Source: SZUA-442 sp963792405 (lineage in GTDB: Bacteria; Actinomycetota; Acidimicrobiia; Spongiisociales; UBA5794). Taken from it: a stretch of DNA of 64,000 nt. Both the position numbers and the translations under genes were made by a program. The stretch lies in assembly GCA_963792405.1 (NCBI GenBank), contig CAWBVU010000006.1, forward strand, positions 248,001-312,000, in the 5' to 3' direction. Below the pieces are notes generated by a model. It searched no databases, had not been told where the DNA came from, and saw only the letters and a program-made list of their open reading frames with translations. The stretch's first letter is position 1. Each line of letters opens with the position of its first letter. Below are positions 15,976 through 25,003 of the stretch, piece after piece.

Positions 15976-16635
15976 ATGAACGACGAGACGAAGCCGCCCC
16001 GGAGACGATCCGATGGCGATGACACAGAGCCCGGCGACCAGACGTGGATCGATCCCGACCTGATCGACCATGGCGACACCGAGCGTGTGTCCCGGCTCCT
16101 CGTCGAGAGTTTCCCCCCCGTCCCGCCTGATCCCGGCGTGTGGACGCGTATCGAGGCCGCCATCACGACGACGCAGGTCGAGCCCTCCGCCACGTCGAGT
16201 GGTGAGTCTCCGAAGCGTTGGCGCCCGACGCCATGGCAGGGTCTGCTGTCGATCGCCGCAGTCCTGATGCTCATCGTCGGCGCGGTCGCGGTCTTCTCAG
16301 GGGGCCCCGGTGGCGAAGCTGTCGCCGAGGGTGTCCTGAGGGAGCTGGCAGACCCGGCGACGGGCCAGGTCGCGATGACGCTCGCGATCGAACCGGACGG
16401 CACGTCCCGCGCAGATGCCGTCGACCTGCCGTCCCTCCCGGGCGACCAGACCTATCAGCTGTGGGCTGTCGTGGGGGACGAGATCGTCTCCGTCGGTCTC
16501 CTCGGACAGGATCCCCTCGATGTACCTCTCCGGATCGAGGGTGAACCCACCGTGCTGGCGTTGACCGTCGAGGTCGCCGGGGGTGTGGCCGTGTCGCAGG
16601 CACAGCCCGTCGCCGTGTGGCAGGCCAGCGGCTGA
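15976..16635 (+). CDS. RskA-type anti-sigma factor
   Basis: 219 residues. A cytoplasmic N-terminal part (about 1-90) binds the sigma factor, one membrane helix follows (about 93-112, LLSIAAVLMLIVGAVAVFSG), and the extracytoplasmic C-terminal domain has the RskA pattern YQLWAVVGDEIVSVGLL and TVEVAGGVAVSQAQPVAVW. No zinc-binding His/Cys motif is seen in the N-terminal part. It follows the sigma gene by 12 nt. In related systems regulated proteolysis of RskA frees the sigma factor; here the signal is unknown. Confidence 0.86.
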   Translation: MNDETKPPRRRSDGDDTEPGDQTWIDPDLIDHGDTERVSRLLVESFPPVPPDPGVWTRIEAAITTTQVEPSATSSGESPKRWRPTPWQGLLSIAAVLMLIVGAVAVFSGGPGGEAVAEGVLRELADPATGQVAMTLAIEPDGTSRADAVDLPSLPGDQTYQLWAVVGDEIVSVGLLGQDPLDVPLRIEGEPTVLALTVEVAGGVAVSQAQPVAVWQASG

Positions 16636-16731
16636 GCCGACACACGCCGCGGCGGCCGGCGGGACCCCACGCAGGATCCCCCTACGCAGGGCGGTAGCAT
16701 CACCTCGACGCAACGAGGAGAGGGATTCGCC

Positions 16732-18186
16732 GTGCAACTCAATGACCCAAGCCTCCTGAAGACGAAGGGCTTCGTGGCCGGAGAATGGATCGACGCCGCC
16801 TCAGGCGGCACCTTCGCCGTCGTCGACCCTGCGAGCGGTGACACCGTCGCCGACGTCGCCGACCTCGGCGTGGAGGAGACATCGGCAGCCATCGACGCCG
16901 CCTTCGAGGCGCAGAAGGCGTGGGCGGCCATGACGGCGAAGCAGCGCGGCGTGCCCTTGCGGCGCTGGTACGACCTCATGATGGCCAATGTCGACGACCT
17001 CGCCGCGATCATGACCGCGGAAATGGGCAAGCCGATCGGCGAGTCCAGGGGAGAGGTGGCCTACGCCGCGGGGTTCATCGATTGGTACGCAGAGGAGGGC
17101 AAGCGCGCCTACGGCGACGTCATCCCCACGCACGACGCGTCCAAGCGACTCCTGACCATCCGTCAGCCCGTCGGCGTCATCGCCGCCATCACGCCGTGGA
17201 ACTTCCCCCAGGCGATGATCACCCGCAAGGTCGGCCCCGCCCTCGCCGCGGGATGTGCCGCTGTCGTGAAGCCATCGAGCCTGACGCCGATCAGCGCCCT
17301 CGCCGCGGCCGAGCTCGCACGAAGGGCAGGCATCCCGGCAGGTGTGCTGAACGTCATCCCCTCCGCGCGCAGCAGCGCCATCGGTACCGAGCTCACCACC
17401 AATCCGAAGGTCCGCAAGATCTCCTTCACCGGGTCCACGGAGGTCGGCAAGGTGCTGATGGCCCAGGCGGCCGGCACCGTGAAGAACGTGTCGATGGAAC
17501 TCGGCGGCAACGCCCCGTTCCTCGTCTTCGACGACGCCGATCTCGACGCCGCCGTCGAGGGCGTGGTCGCCTCCAAGTATCGCAACACGGGCCAGACCTG
17601 CATCTGCGCCAACCGCATCTACGTGCAGGACGCCGTGTACGACGAGTTCGCCAAGCGCCTGGCGTACGCCGTGCAGGACCTCAAGGTGGGCCCGGGACTC
17701 GACGAGTCGTCCGTGATCGGCCCCCTCGTCAACGAGGCCGCCCTCGAGAAGGTCGAATCCCTCGTCGCCAACGCCTGCGACAACGGGGCGCAGGTCCTCA
17801 CCGGTGGCCGCCGCCACGAGCTCGGGAGGACCTTCTACGAAGTGACGGTGCTCACCGAGGTCACGTCCGACATGGAGATCGCCCACGACGAGATCTTCGG
17901 GCCCGTCGCCCCGCTCTTCCGTTTCTCGACCGAGGAGGAGGCGATTCGCGAGGCGAACAACACGCCGTACGGTCTCGCGTCGTACTTCTTCGCCCGCGAC
18001 ATGGGCAGGGTGTGGCGCGTGTCCGAGGGCCTCGAATACGGGCTCGTGGGCGTGAACACCGGTCTCATCTCGACCGAGATCGCCCCCTTCGGCGGCCTCA
18101 AGGAGTCGGGCGTGGGCAGGGAGGGCTCCTACCAGGGCCTCGACGAGTACCTCGAGACCAAGTACATCGCCATGGGCGGCGTCTAG
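16732..18186 (+). CDS. gabD: NAD(P)-dependent succinate-semialdehyde dehydrogenase
   Basis: 484-residue aldehyde dehydrogenase. It has the cofactor-binding ITPWNFPQAMITRK, the general base Glu256 in MELGGNAPF, and catalytic Cys290 in GQTCICANR, the sequence form typical of GabD-type enzymes that oxidise succinate semialdehyde to succinate. No GABA transaminase is nearby, so glutarate semialdehyde or another aldehyde remains possible. The start is GTG with GAGGAGAGGG upstream, and TAGCAT about 33 nt before the start marks the promoter. Confidence 0.88.
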   Translation: MQLNDPSLLKTKGFVAGEWIDAASGGTFAVVDPASGDTVADVADLGVEETSAAIDAAFEAQKAWAAMTAKQRGVPLRRWYDLMMANVDDLAAIMTAEMGKPIGESRGEVAYAAGFIDWYAEEGKRAYGDVIPTHDASKRLLTIRQPVGVIAAITPWNFPQAMITRKVGPALAAGCAAVVKPSSLTPISALAAAELARRAGIPAGVLNVIPSARSSAIGTELTTNPKVRKISFTGSTEVGKVLMAQAAGTVKNVSMELGGNAPFLVFDDADLDAAVEGVVASKYRNTGQTCICANRIYVQDAVYDEFAKRLAYAVQDLKVGPGLDESSVIGPLVNEAALEKVESLVANACDNGAQVLTGGRRHELGRTFYEVTVLTEVTSDMEIAHDEIFGPVAPLFRFSTEEEAIREANNTPYGLASYFFARDMGRVWRVSEGLEYGLVGVNTGLISTEIAPFGGLKESGVGREGSYQGLDEYLETKYIAMGGV

Positions 18187-18257
18187 CCCCGACACGCCGG
18201 GCGAACGTCGGGTACCCTCGCTGTCGTCACGTGTCAGGGTGTCGACGGGAGGGTGAT

Positions 18258-18791
18258 GTGTCCGATCCGATCAGTGTGGGCCTGCTCGTCCTGAGGGTGG
18301 GCCTGGGTGTCGTGTTCCTCGCTCACGGGCTCAAGCACCTCGCGGGCCGGGAGAAGACCACCCGGTGGTTCGCCTCGATCGGGTTCAAGGCGCCCGGCTT
18401 CCAGTGGTTCGCCTCGACGTCGACCGAGCTCGGCGTCGGCGCACTCCTGATCGCCGGCCTCCTCACCGGACCGGCCGCGGCGGGGGTCTTCGCCGTGATG
18501 TTCGTCGCGTTCTGGACCGTGCACCGGTTCGCGGGGTTCTGGATCACCGCCTTCATGCGGGACGGCGTGGACGTCGAGGGCTATGAGTACGTCGGAACCC
18601 TGTCGCTCATCGGGGTGACGCTCGCCATCACCGGTGCGGGCGAGTACGCGATGGACGCCGTGGTGGAGGTCGACGGTACGGCGCTCGGCGCCCTCCTCGA
18701 CGGGTGGGTGGGCATCGCGCTCGTCGCCGGCGCGGTCGCGCTCGCCGCCGCGCAGATCGCGGTGTTCTGGAGGCCTTCCTCGTCGTCGTGA
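18258..18791 (+). CDS. DoxX-family membrane protein
   Basis: 177 residues, four predicted membrane helices. The opening LLVLRVGLGVVFLAHGLKHLAG is the DoxX-type first helix with the conserved HG, followed by GFWITAFMRDGVDVEGYEY and three more hydrophobic segments. DoxX proteins are linked to thiol or thiosulfate redox and oxidative stress in some bacteria, but the exact role is not settled. The GTG start is set by GGGAGG 6-7 nt upstream. The end overlaps a possible GTG start of the next gene (GTGA), indicating co-expression. Confidence 0.82.
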   Translation: MSDPISVGLLVLRVGLGVVFLAHGLKHLAGREKTTRWFASIGFKAPGFQWFASTSTELGVGALLIAGLLTGPAAAGVFAVMFVAFWTVHRFAGFWITAFMRDGVDVEGYEYVGTLSLIGVTLAITGAGEYAMDAVVEVDGTALGALLDGWVGIALVAGAVALAAAQIAVFWRPSSSS

Positions 18792-18799
18792 GACAGCGG

Positions 18800-19978
18800 A
18801 TGAGGCAGGTCACCGACGAGCAGCGGCGCTGGCGCCTCGGCACGAGGCACGACCTCGCGCGCGGCTGCCAGGTGGACACCCCTGAGCAGGTCGTCCACGA
18901 CCTCGTCGCCCTGCATTCGTCGGATCCCGCAACCGTCTACCTCTCGCTCCAGCCACGCATGGTCCGCCCCTCGATCGATGCGATGGAGCAGGCCCTCTAC
19001 GATCGAAGGACCCTCGTTCGGCACCATGCGATGCGTCGCACGCTCTGGGTGTTCCCCGTCGACACCGCCAGGGACGCCCACGTCTCGACCACCACCACGA
19101 TTGCGGAGACCGAGGCAGCGAGGCTCGCGTCCCTTCTCGAGACGAATGGCGTCACCGACGACGGAGCGGTATGGATCGATGCAGCCTCCGAGCGGATCCT
19201 TGCGGCGGTCACCGAGCGCGGCGTCACGACGACGAGGGACATCGGAGCGGCACTTCCCGACCTCGCCGTATCCCTGGACGTCCAGGGTGCCACCCTCTCC
19301 GCGCACTCGCGCACCCTGCTCGTCATGGGCTTCCGAGGACTCGTCGCCCGCACTCGTCCCCTCGGCTCGTGGGTGGGCAGCCAGTATCGCTGGGCCGCGA
19401 TGGATGCCTGGGTTCCGGGAGGGCTGAGCGGCGGGGAAGGGCTCGTGGCCGCGACGAGGATGGTCGAGCGGTACCTCACGGCCTTCGGCCCCGCCACCGT
19501 CGAGGACATATCGTGGTGGATGGGCTGGACCAAGGGCGTGACCCGAGCCGCGGTCGCCGACCTCGGGGCGAGGGAGGTCGAGACGTCCAGCGGGCCGGCC
19601 TGGGTCGCCTCGGACGATCCGGCACCCGAATCGGACCCCGGACCGTGGGTCGCCCTACTGCCGGCGCTCGATCCGACCACCATGGGGTGGAAGACCCGTG
19701 ACTGGTACCTCAGGAACGAGGACGTGGGCCTCCTCTTCGACCGCAACGGGAACGCCGGCCCGACGGTGTGGATGGATGGACGGATCGTCGGCGGATGGGT
19801 CCAGCAGACGTCGGGAACGATCGCCTACCGCCTGGTCGACGATGAGGCCAGGTCGCGGTCTGCCGAGTTCGACGATGCCGCCCACGCGCTCGAGGCCTTC
19901 TACGGCGACGTCCGCCACAAGGTGCGATTCCCCGCACCGCTCCAGAAGTCGCTGGCCCGCGACCCCGGCCGCTCGTAG
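18800..19978 (+). CDS. Winged-helix DNA-binding domain protein (HTH_42/YcaQ-like)
   Basis: 392 residues of the large winged-helix family that includes YcaQ and AlkZ DNA glycosylases. The N-terminal RRWRLGTRHDLA and the segment ALHSSDPATVYLSLQPRM are standard for the actinobacterial branch. Later come WVFPVDTARDAHV, a middle winged region, and the C-terminal LLPALDPTTMGWKTRDWYL with the conserved LPALDP block. A role in DNA crosslink or alkylation repair is inferred from AlkZ. Family starts align with the ATG at 18800; an in-frame GTG at 18788 overlapping the doxX stop is the alternative start. Confidence 0.8.
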   Translation: MRQVTDEQRRWRLGTRHDLARGCQVDTPEQVVHDLVALHSSDPATVYLSLQPRMVRPSIDAMEQALYDRRTLVRHHAMRRTLWVFPVDTARDAHVSTTTTIAETEAARLASLLETNGVTDDGAVWIDAASERILAAVTERGVTTTRDIGAALPDLAVSLDVQGATLSAHSRTLLVMGFRGLVARTRPLGSWVGSQYRWAAMDAWVPGGLSGGEGLVAATRMVERYLTAFGPATVEDISWWMGWTKGVTRAAVADLGAREVETSSGPAWVASDDPAPESDPGPWVALLPALDPTTMGWKTRDWYLRNEDVGLLFDRNGNAGPTVWMDGRIVGGWVQQTSGTIAYRLVDDEARSRSAEFDDAAHALEAFYGDVRHKVRFPAPLQKSLARDPGRS

Positions 19979-20003
19979 GCTCGGTGGGGGAGGTGGCACT
20001 GCC

Positions 20004-20636
20004 ATGTTCCGCGATCGTATCGATGCAGGCATTCGCCTCGGTGAACGCCTCGCGGACGCCGGCGTCGTCGGGGACCGGCCGATCGTCCTCGGGCTTCCAA
20101 GGGGTGGCGTCCCTGTGGCCGCTGGCGTCGCCCGCACCCTCGCATGTCCCCTCGACGTGTTCGTGGTGCGCAAGCTCGGTGTCCCCGGGCACGAGGAACT
20201 CGCGATGGGTGCGATCGCCTCGGGCGGGATCGTCGTGCGCAACGACGACATCATTCGCCAGCTGCGCATCGATGAGGCCTCGCTTCGTCGGGTCGAGGAG
20301 GCCGAGGCCGCGGAGCTCAGGAGGAGGGAGTCCGCCTATCGGGGCGGGAGCGAGCCCGTCGTCCTCGAGGGACGCGACGTCGTCATCGTCGACGACGGCA
20401 TCGCGACGGGGGCCTCCATGCGTGCGGCCGTCGCCGCCGTCCTCGCTGCAGGGCCGCGCTCGGTCGTGGTGGCCGTGCCTGTCGCGTCGAGGCAAGCGGT
20501 CGATGCGCTTGCGATCGACGCGGACGCGGTCGTGGCCCTTGGCGTGCCGGAGCCCTTCGGCGCCGTCGGCTACTGGTACGAGGACTTCGACCAGACCAGT
20601 GATGACGAGGTCACGGAGCTCCTGGCCGCCCGGTGA
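20004..20636 (+). CDS. Phosphoribosyltransferase-domain protein
   Basis: 210 residues with a type I phosphoribosyltransferase fold. GLPRGGVPVAAGVA near the start, the early LDVFVVRKLGVPGHEELAMGAIA, and the PRPP-binding loop VVIVDDGIATGASM at about 130-143 are clear. Proteins of this subgroup are often described as predicted phosphoribosyltransferases and occur beside hydrolases or dienelactone-hydrolase-like proteins; the base acceptor is unknown. A GGGGGAGG lies before the ATG. Its TGA is directly adjacent to the convergent aceE stop. Confidence 0.85.
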   Translation: MFRDRIDAGIRLGERLADAGVVGDRPIVLGLPRGGVPVAAGVARTLACPLDVFVVRKLGVPGHEELAMGAIASGGIVVRNDDIIRQLRIDEASLRRVEEAEAAELRRRESAYRGGSEPVVLEGRDVVIVDDGIATGASMRAAVAAVLAAGPRSVVVAVPVASRQAVDALAIDADAVVALGVPEPFGAVGYWYEDFDQTSDDEVTELLAAR

Positions 20637-23342
20637 TCACCGTGTGAACGGGGGAGTGGTCTCCGGATCGATCCCGTATCGGGCGATCGCCTTCGCCGCC
20701 ACCGCAGGATCGACCTCGCCTCCGCGCGCCAGCGCCCCGAGCACCGTGACGACGATGTTGGGCATGTCGACCTCGAAGAACGTCCTGAGTGCCTCCCGCG
20801 TATCGCTGCGCCCGTAGCCGTCGGTTCCGAGCGACGTGAACGGGCGCGGCGCGTACGGCGCGATCTGGTCGGGGACGGTTCGGAGGTAGTCCGTGACCGC
20901 CACGATCGGACCCTTCCCCTCCGCGAGCAGGGTGTGCACCTGGGGATGCCGGGCGGCTTCGTCGGGATGGAGCCGGTTCCAGCGGTCGACGGTGAGCGCC
21001 TCCTCGCGGAGCTTCTTGTACGACGTCGCACTCCACAGATCGACGGACACGCCGTACTCGTCCGCGAGCTCGACCTGTGCCTCGCGGGCTGCTCGCTGCG
21101 ACGAGCCGGAGAACAGGATCGTCGCACCGTGGTCCCCACCCCCCGGCGCATCGGCGAATCGGTACAGGCCGGCGATGATGCCCTCGGTCGAGCCCTCTGG
21201 CTTCGCAGGCTGGCGGTAGGTCTCGTTGTACAGGGTGAGGTAGTAGTACACGTCGTGGTCGTCGGCGTACATGTCGCGGATGCCGTGCTCGACGATCGTC
21301 GCCATCTCGTAGGCGAAGGCAGGGTCGTAGGCCTGGCAGGCCGGGACCACGGATGCGAGCAGGTGGCTGTGGCCGTCCTGATGCTGGAGGCCCTCCCCGG
21401 GGAGCGTCGTGCGACCCGCCGTCGCTCCGAGCAGGAACCCCCTGGCCCTCGAGTCCGCTGCCCCCCACAGCTGGTCGCCGACCCGCTGGAAGCCGAACAT
21501 CGAGTAGAAGGAGTAGAACGGCACCATCGGTACGCCCCTCGTCGCGTAGGACGTGGCGGCGGCGATCCAGCTCGCCGTGGCGCCGGCCTCGGTGATGCCC
21601 TGCTCGAGGATCTGGCCGTCCGTCGACTCCTTGTAGGAGAGGATCAGATTGTGGTCCACGGGTTCATACAGCTGTCCCTGCGAGGCATAGATCCCGATCT
21701 CCTTGAAGAGCGCATCCATGCCGAACGTCCGGCCCTCGTCGGGGATGATCGGCACGACGCGGCGGCCGATGTTCGGGTCCCTCGTCAGGCCGCGCAGGAG
21801 GCGGGTGAACGCACTCGTGGTCGACACCTCGATGTCGCCCGATCCCGCGTCGAACTCGGCGAACGGGGTGTGCTCCGGGAGGGCGAGCGGTTCGCGGATC
21901 GGCAGCGTCCGCGACGGGATGGGTCCGTTGAGGGCATCCCTTCGCCCGATGAGGTAGCGGTACTCGGGAGAGTCCTCGGCGAACCGGATGTAGGGCGGGA
22001 TGCCGTCCGTGAGGTCCTCGTCGGGGATCTCGTCGCCGAGGTCGAGGCGGTCGCGAAGGGCCCGCAGCTGGTCTGCGCTGAGCTTCTTGATCTGGTGCGT
22101 GGCGTTCTTCCCCGCCACGTCGGACCCGAGGGTCCACCCCTTGATCGTCTTCGCGATGATGACGGTCGGCGCCCCCCTCAGTTCCGTGGCGGACCGGTAG
22201 GCGGCGTAGATCTTGCGCTGGTCCAGACCGCCCCTGCGCAGCGCCCAGATGTCCTCGTCGGTCATGTCGGCCACGAGCGCCTTGAGCCTCGGGTCGGGAC
22301 CGAAGAAGTGCTCCCTGATGTAGCCACCGGACTCTGCCCGATAGCGCTGGTACTCGCCATCGACCACGGAGTTCATCTTGTTCACGAGGACCCCGTCCAC
22401 GTCCCTCGCGAGGATCGGGTCCCAGTCCGACCCCCAGAGCACCTTGATGACGTTCCAGCCCGCCCCACGGAACATCGCCTCGAGTTCCTGGATCACCGAG
22501 CCGTTTCCCCTCACGGGACCGTCGAGCCGCTGGAGGTTGGCGTTGATCACCCACGTGAGGTTGTCGAGCTTCTCCCTCCCTGCGAGCGAGATGGATCCGA
22601 GCGTCTCGGGCTCGTCGGTCTCGCCGTCCCCGATGAAGGTCCAGATCCTGGTGGCGCTCGTGTCCTCGATCCCGCGGTCGTGGAGGTACCGGAGGAACTG
22701 GGCGTGGTAGATCGAGTTGATCGGCCCGAGGCCCATCGACACCGTCGGGAACTCCCAGAACTCGGGCATGAGGCGGGGATGGGGATAGCTGGCAAGGCCC
22801 GGTTCGCCGATCTCTCGGCGGAAGCGGTCCAGTGCGGACGCGTCGATGCGGCCCTCGAGGAAGGCCCTGGCGTAGACGCCAGGGGTCGCATGGCCCTGGA
22901 AATAGACGTGGTCGCCCGGGGTGCCATCGCCCTTGCCGCGGAAGAAGTGGTTGAACCCGACCTCGTAGAGCGTCGCCGACGATGCGAATGTCGACAGGTG
23001 CCCCCCGATGCCGTCGGACTCCTTGTTGGCCCTGATCACCATCGCCGCGGCGTTCCACCTGACGTATCGGCGGATCCGCTTCTCGAGGTACTCGTCGCCG
23101 GGGTACGGCGGCTCGGCCTCGGGTGGGATGGTGTTGATGTACGGCGTCGACACCGACGCAGGGACACCGATGCTGCGTTCCCTCGCGCGTTCGAGCAGCC
23201 TGGCCATGAGGTAGCGGGCCCGCGTCTCCCCGTCGGTGTCGATCACGTCATCGAGGGCGGCGAGCCACTCGAGGGTCTCGGCGGGATCGAGATCGCTGAG
23301 CTGATGCGTGAAGCCGTCGATGTAGATGGGGCGGTCCGTCAA
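20637..23342 (-). CDS. aceE: Pyruvate dehydrogenase E1 component, homodimeric type
   Basis: 901 residues. Thiamine-diphosphate enzyme that decarboxylates pyruvate and passes the acetyl group to the E2 lipoyl domain. Seen: DGIGGHLSTFASSATLYEVGFNHFF, the ThDP/magnesium motif GDGETDEPETLGS...NLTWVINANLQRLDG, and the C-terminal LGTDGYGRSDTREALRTFFEVD typical of AceE. The frame is open upstream into the divergent DUF971 gene, so the start was set at the TTG at 23342, which follows GGAGG by 9 nt and precedes TDRPIYIDGF. TACCCT on the minus strand about 30 nt upstream is a likely -10. No E2 or E3 gene is in the window. Confidence 0.94.
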   Translation of the reverse strand: MTDRPIYIDGFTHQLSDLDPAETLEWLAALDDVIDTDGETRARYLMARLLERARERSIGVPASVSTPYINTIPPEAEPPYPGDEYLEKRIRRYVRWNAAAMVIRANKESDGIGGHLSTFASSATLYEVGFNHFFRGKGDGTPGDHVYFQGHATPGVYARAFLEGRIDASALDRFRREIGEPGLASYPHPRLMPEFWEFPTVSMGLGPINSIYHAQFLRYLHDRGIEDTSATRIWTFIGDGETDEPETLGSISLAGREKLDNLTWVINANLQRLDGPVRGNGSVIQELEAMFRGAGWNVIKVLWGSDWDPILARDVDGVLVNKMNSVVDGEYQRYRAESGGYIREHFFGPDPRLKALVADMTDEDIWALRRGGLDQRKIYAAYRSATELRGAPTVIIAKTIKGWTLGSDVAGKNATHQIKKLSADQLRALRDRLDLGDEIPDEDLTDGIPPYIRFAEDSPEYRYLIGRRDALNGPIPSRTLPIREPLALPEHTPFAEFDAGSGDIEVSTTSAFTRLLRGLTRDPNIGRRVVPIIPDEGRTFGMDALFKEIGIYASQGQLYEPVDHNLILSYKESTDGQILEQGITEAGATASWIAAATSYATRGVPMVPFYSFYSMFGFQRVGDQLWGAADSRARGFLLGATAGRTTLPGEGLQHQDGHSHLLASVVPACQAYDPAFAYEMATIVEHGIRDMYADDHDVYYYLTLYNETYRQPAKPEGSTEGIIAGLYRFADAPGGGDHGATILFSGSSQRAAREAQVELADEYGVSVDLWSATSYKKLREEALTVDRWNRLHPDEAARHPQVHTLLAEGKGPIVAVTDYLRTVPDQIAPYAPRPFTSLGTDGYGRSDTREALRTFFEVDMPNIVVTVLGALARGGEVDPAVAAKAIARYGIDPETTPPFTR

Positions 23343-23411
23343 GTTGCCGTGCCTCCGGTCGGGACCACGCGAGGGTACCAATCTGCCGGTCGGTGATGCC
23401 CGGGCGCTCCT

Positions 23412-23417
23412 TACCCT
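23412..23417 (+). promoter_or_regulatory. -10 hexamer TACCCT of leaderless DUF971 gene
   Basis: TACCCT, then 7 nt, then the ATG at 23425. No ribosome binding site precedes the ATG. Confidence 0.5.
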
Positions 23418-23424
23418 CACCCCG

Positions 23425-23718
23425 ATGCGTGAACCGACCAGGATCGAACTCAAGGCCGGCGAGTGCCTCGTCATCACCTGGGACGACGGCCGTGTCGACG
23501 AGCTCGATGCGACGGTCCTGAGGGATGCGTGCGCCTGTGCCGGCTGCCGCAACGCCCCCAACCCGCAGGGGGCGGATCCCTCGACCTGTCGGATCCTCAG
23601 CGTCGGCGTCGTGGGCGCCTATGCGCTCAGCATGGTGTTCGCACCCGACGGGCACGGGACGGGGATCTACCCCTACGGTCTGCTGCGCGACCTCGGCGAG
23701 GGCCGGACGACTCAGTGA
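23425..23718 (+). CDS. DUF971 (gamma-butyrobetaine hydroxylase-like N-terminal) protein
   Basis: 97 residues. ITWDDGRVDELDATVLRDACACAGCRN near the N-terminus and IYPYGLLRDL near the C-terminus are the DUF971 hallmarks; the domain is also found at the N-terminus of gamma-butyrobetaine hydroxylase and in some Fe-S assembly contexts. The Cys cluster CACAGC may bind metal. A free-standing protein of this size is common in bacteria, and its function is not known. It is divergent from aceE with an 82-nt shared regulatory gap. Confidence 0.8.
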   Translation: MREPTRIELKAGECLVITWDDGRVDELDATVLRDACACAGCRNAPNPQGADPSTCRILSVGVVGAYALSMVFAPDGHGTGIYPYGLLRDLGEGRTTQ

Positions 23719-24209
23719 CCCCTGCGGGTCCCGCCGTACTTCATCCTCGTGTCCGACATCGCAGCGGGACGCGCCTCGTCGTCATTGAGGCCCGCGGCGA
23801 CGAGCTCGCCGATGAAGAACGTGTGCGATCCGCAGTCGACCGCCGTGCGGACCTCGCACTCCATCCACGCGATCGCATCGTCGAAGATGGGCGCACCGGT
23901 GACACCTTCCGAGATGACGTAGCCGTTGAGGGTCATTCCCTCCTTGACCGCAGGCTTCGAGAACTTCACGAAGGGTCTCGTGTTGTCGGCGTTCCACAGG
24001 TTGACGGTGAACGAGCCGCCATCGGCGATGAGACGGTGGGTCACGGCGAGGGTGTCGATCCCCACGCCGATGAGCACCGGCTCCTGCGCCACCTGCGTCA
24101 CCCATGATGTCGTCATGCCGTTCCACTCGTCGCCCGCCCGCGATCCGACGAGGACCAAGGCGTTCGGGATCTTCCATGTGACCTTGTTGATCAGTTCGTC
24201 ATCGAGCAT
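23712..24209 (-). CDS. Flavin reductase-like FMN-binding protein
   Basis: 165 residues of the split-barrel flavin reductase family. NALVLVGSRAGDEWNGMTTSWVTQV contains the FMN phosphate-binding core, and GVGIDTLAVTHRLIADGGSFTVNL is the following strand-helix. It probably supplies reduced flavin to a partner or acts as a small flavoprotein oxidoreductase; the partner is not seen. GGGAGG 7-8 nt before the ATG at 24209 decides the start. The 3' end overlaps the convergent DUF971 gene by 7 nt. Confidence 0.85.
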   Translation of the reverse strand: MLDDELINKVTWKIPNALVLVGSRAGDEWNGMTTSWVTQVAQEPVLIGVGIDTLAVTHRLIADGGSFTVNLWNADNTRPFVKFSKPAVKEGMTLNGYVISEGVTGAPIFDDAIAWMECEVRTAVDCGSHTFFIGELVAAGLNDDEARPAAMSDTRMKYGGTRRGH

Positions 24210-24263
24210 CACGGCGCCTCCCGTCGCTGGGTCGTCTCCACACCGCACACCCCACCGCAGCCG

Positions 24264-24826
24264 TCACGGGGCGAACAGGCACAGGCGCGTGGCGATGTCG
24301 AGGTCTCCGGTTTCTTCCACACCGCAGTCGGCCTGGAGTCGTTCGACGGCTGCCCTGGTGCCCCTGCCGTAGTCGCCGTCGATCGGGCCGGTGTAGAGCT
24401 CCAGCTCTGCCAGGGCCTCCTGGACAGTCTCGACATAGGGCCCGTCGTTCTGGAGCAGCGGATACATGGCAGCGTCCGTCACCGGACCGAATTCACCGTC
24501 CGCCTCGATGCCCGCATCGGTCTGGAAGGCCGCGATCGCCGCCCTCGTGACCTCACCCGCGATGCCGTCGATCGCACCGTCGAAGTACCCGAGGGCCGTC
24601 AGGTCGCCCTGGACCACGAACGTCGTGGCCGTGGCCGTCACACCCGTCCCCTGCGTGGTCGTGGTCGTCTCGGCGACCGTGGTGGTGGTGGTGGGTACGG
24701 TCGTCGGGTGGTGGGTGCGGTCGTCGTCGGCACGGTGGTGGTCGTCTCGGGTGCCGAGTCGCCACCGCACGAGGTCGCAGCGGCGATCAGCGCCACACCC
24801 AACACGATCAGCCCAGTTCTCCTCAT
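24264..24826 (-). pseudogene. Frameshifted lipoprotein with two peptidoglycan-binding repeats
   Basis: The gene starts at 24826 with GGGGAG upstream and a type II signal peptide whose lipobox gives an acylated Cys (ATSCGG). A Thr/Pro-rich linker then moves out of frame near 24706-24708. The remainder continues in another frame with a Thr-rich linker and two PG_binding_1 repeats (ALGYFDGAIDGIAGEVTRAA, then ELELYTGPIDGDYGRGTRAA) to the TGA at 24264. One more C in the CCC run (GGG on the plus strand) would restore PTTPTTVPTTTTT. Either a sequencing undercall or a real mutation. If intact it is an exported cell-wall-binding protein. Confidence 0.75.
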
Positions 24827-25003
24827 CGTGGCTCCCCGTCTCGCTCCGCCGACGCCCGTTGGGCGCCGACATCGTCCCCACCCTACCCAAACGCGACCAC
24901 GCGGACCCAATGGCGAGGCCCCCGGGGGAGGTGACATCGCGGTGCATGGCACGTCGGGCGAGCCGCCGATGGCCGGTAGCATCGCACCGAGGAGTGCACG
25001 TCG

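Noticed and set aside
20934..23396. Open frame of about 820 codons on the plus strand opposite aceE
   Set aside because: It is antisense to a clear AceE, rich in Arg, Glu and Val without any domain, and arises from GC-biased third positions of the real gene.
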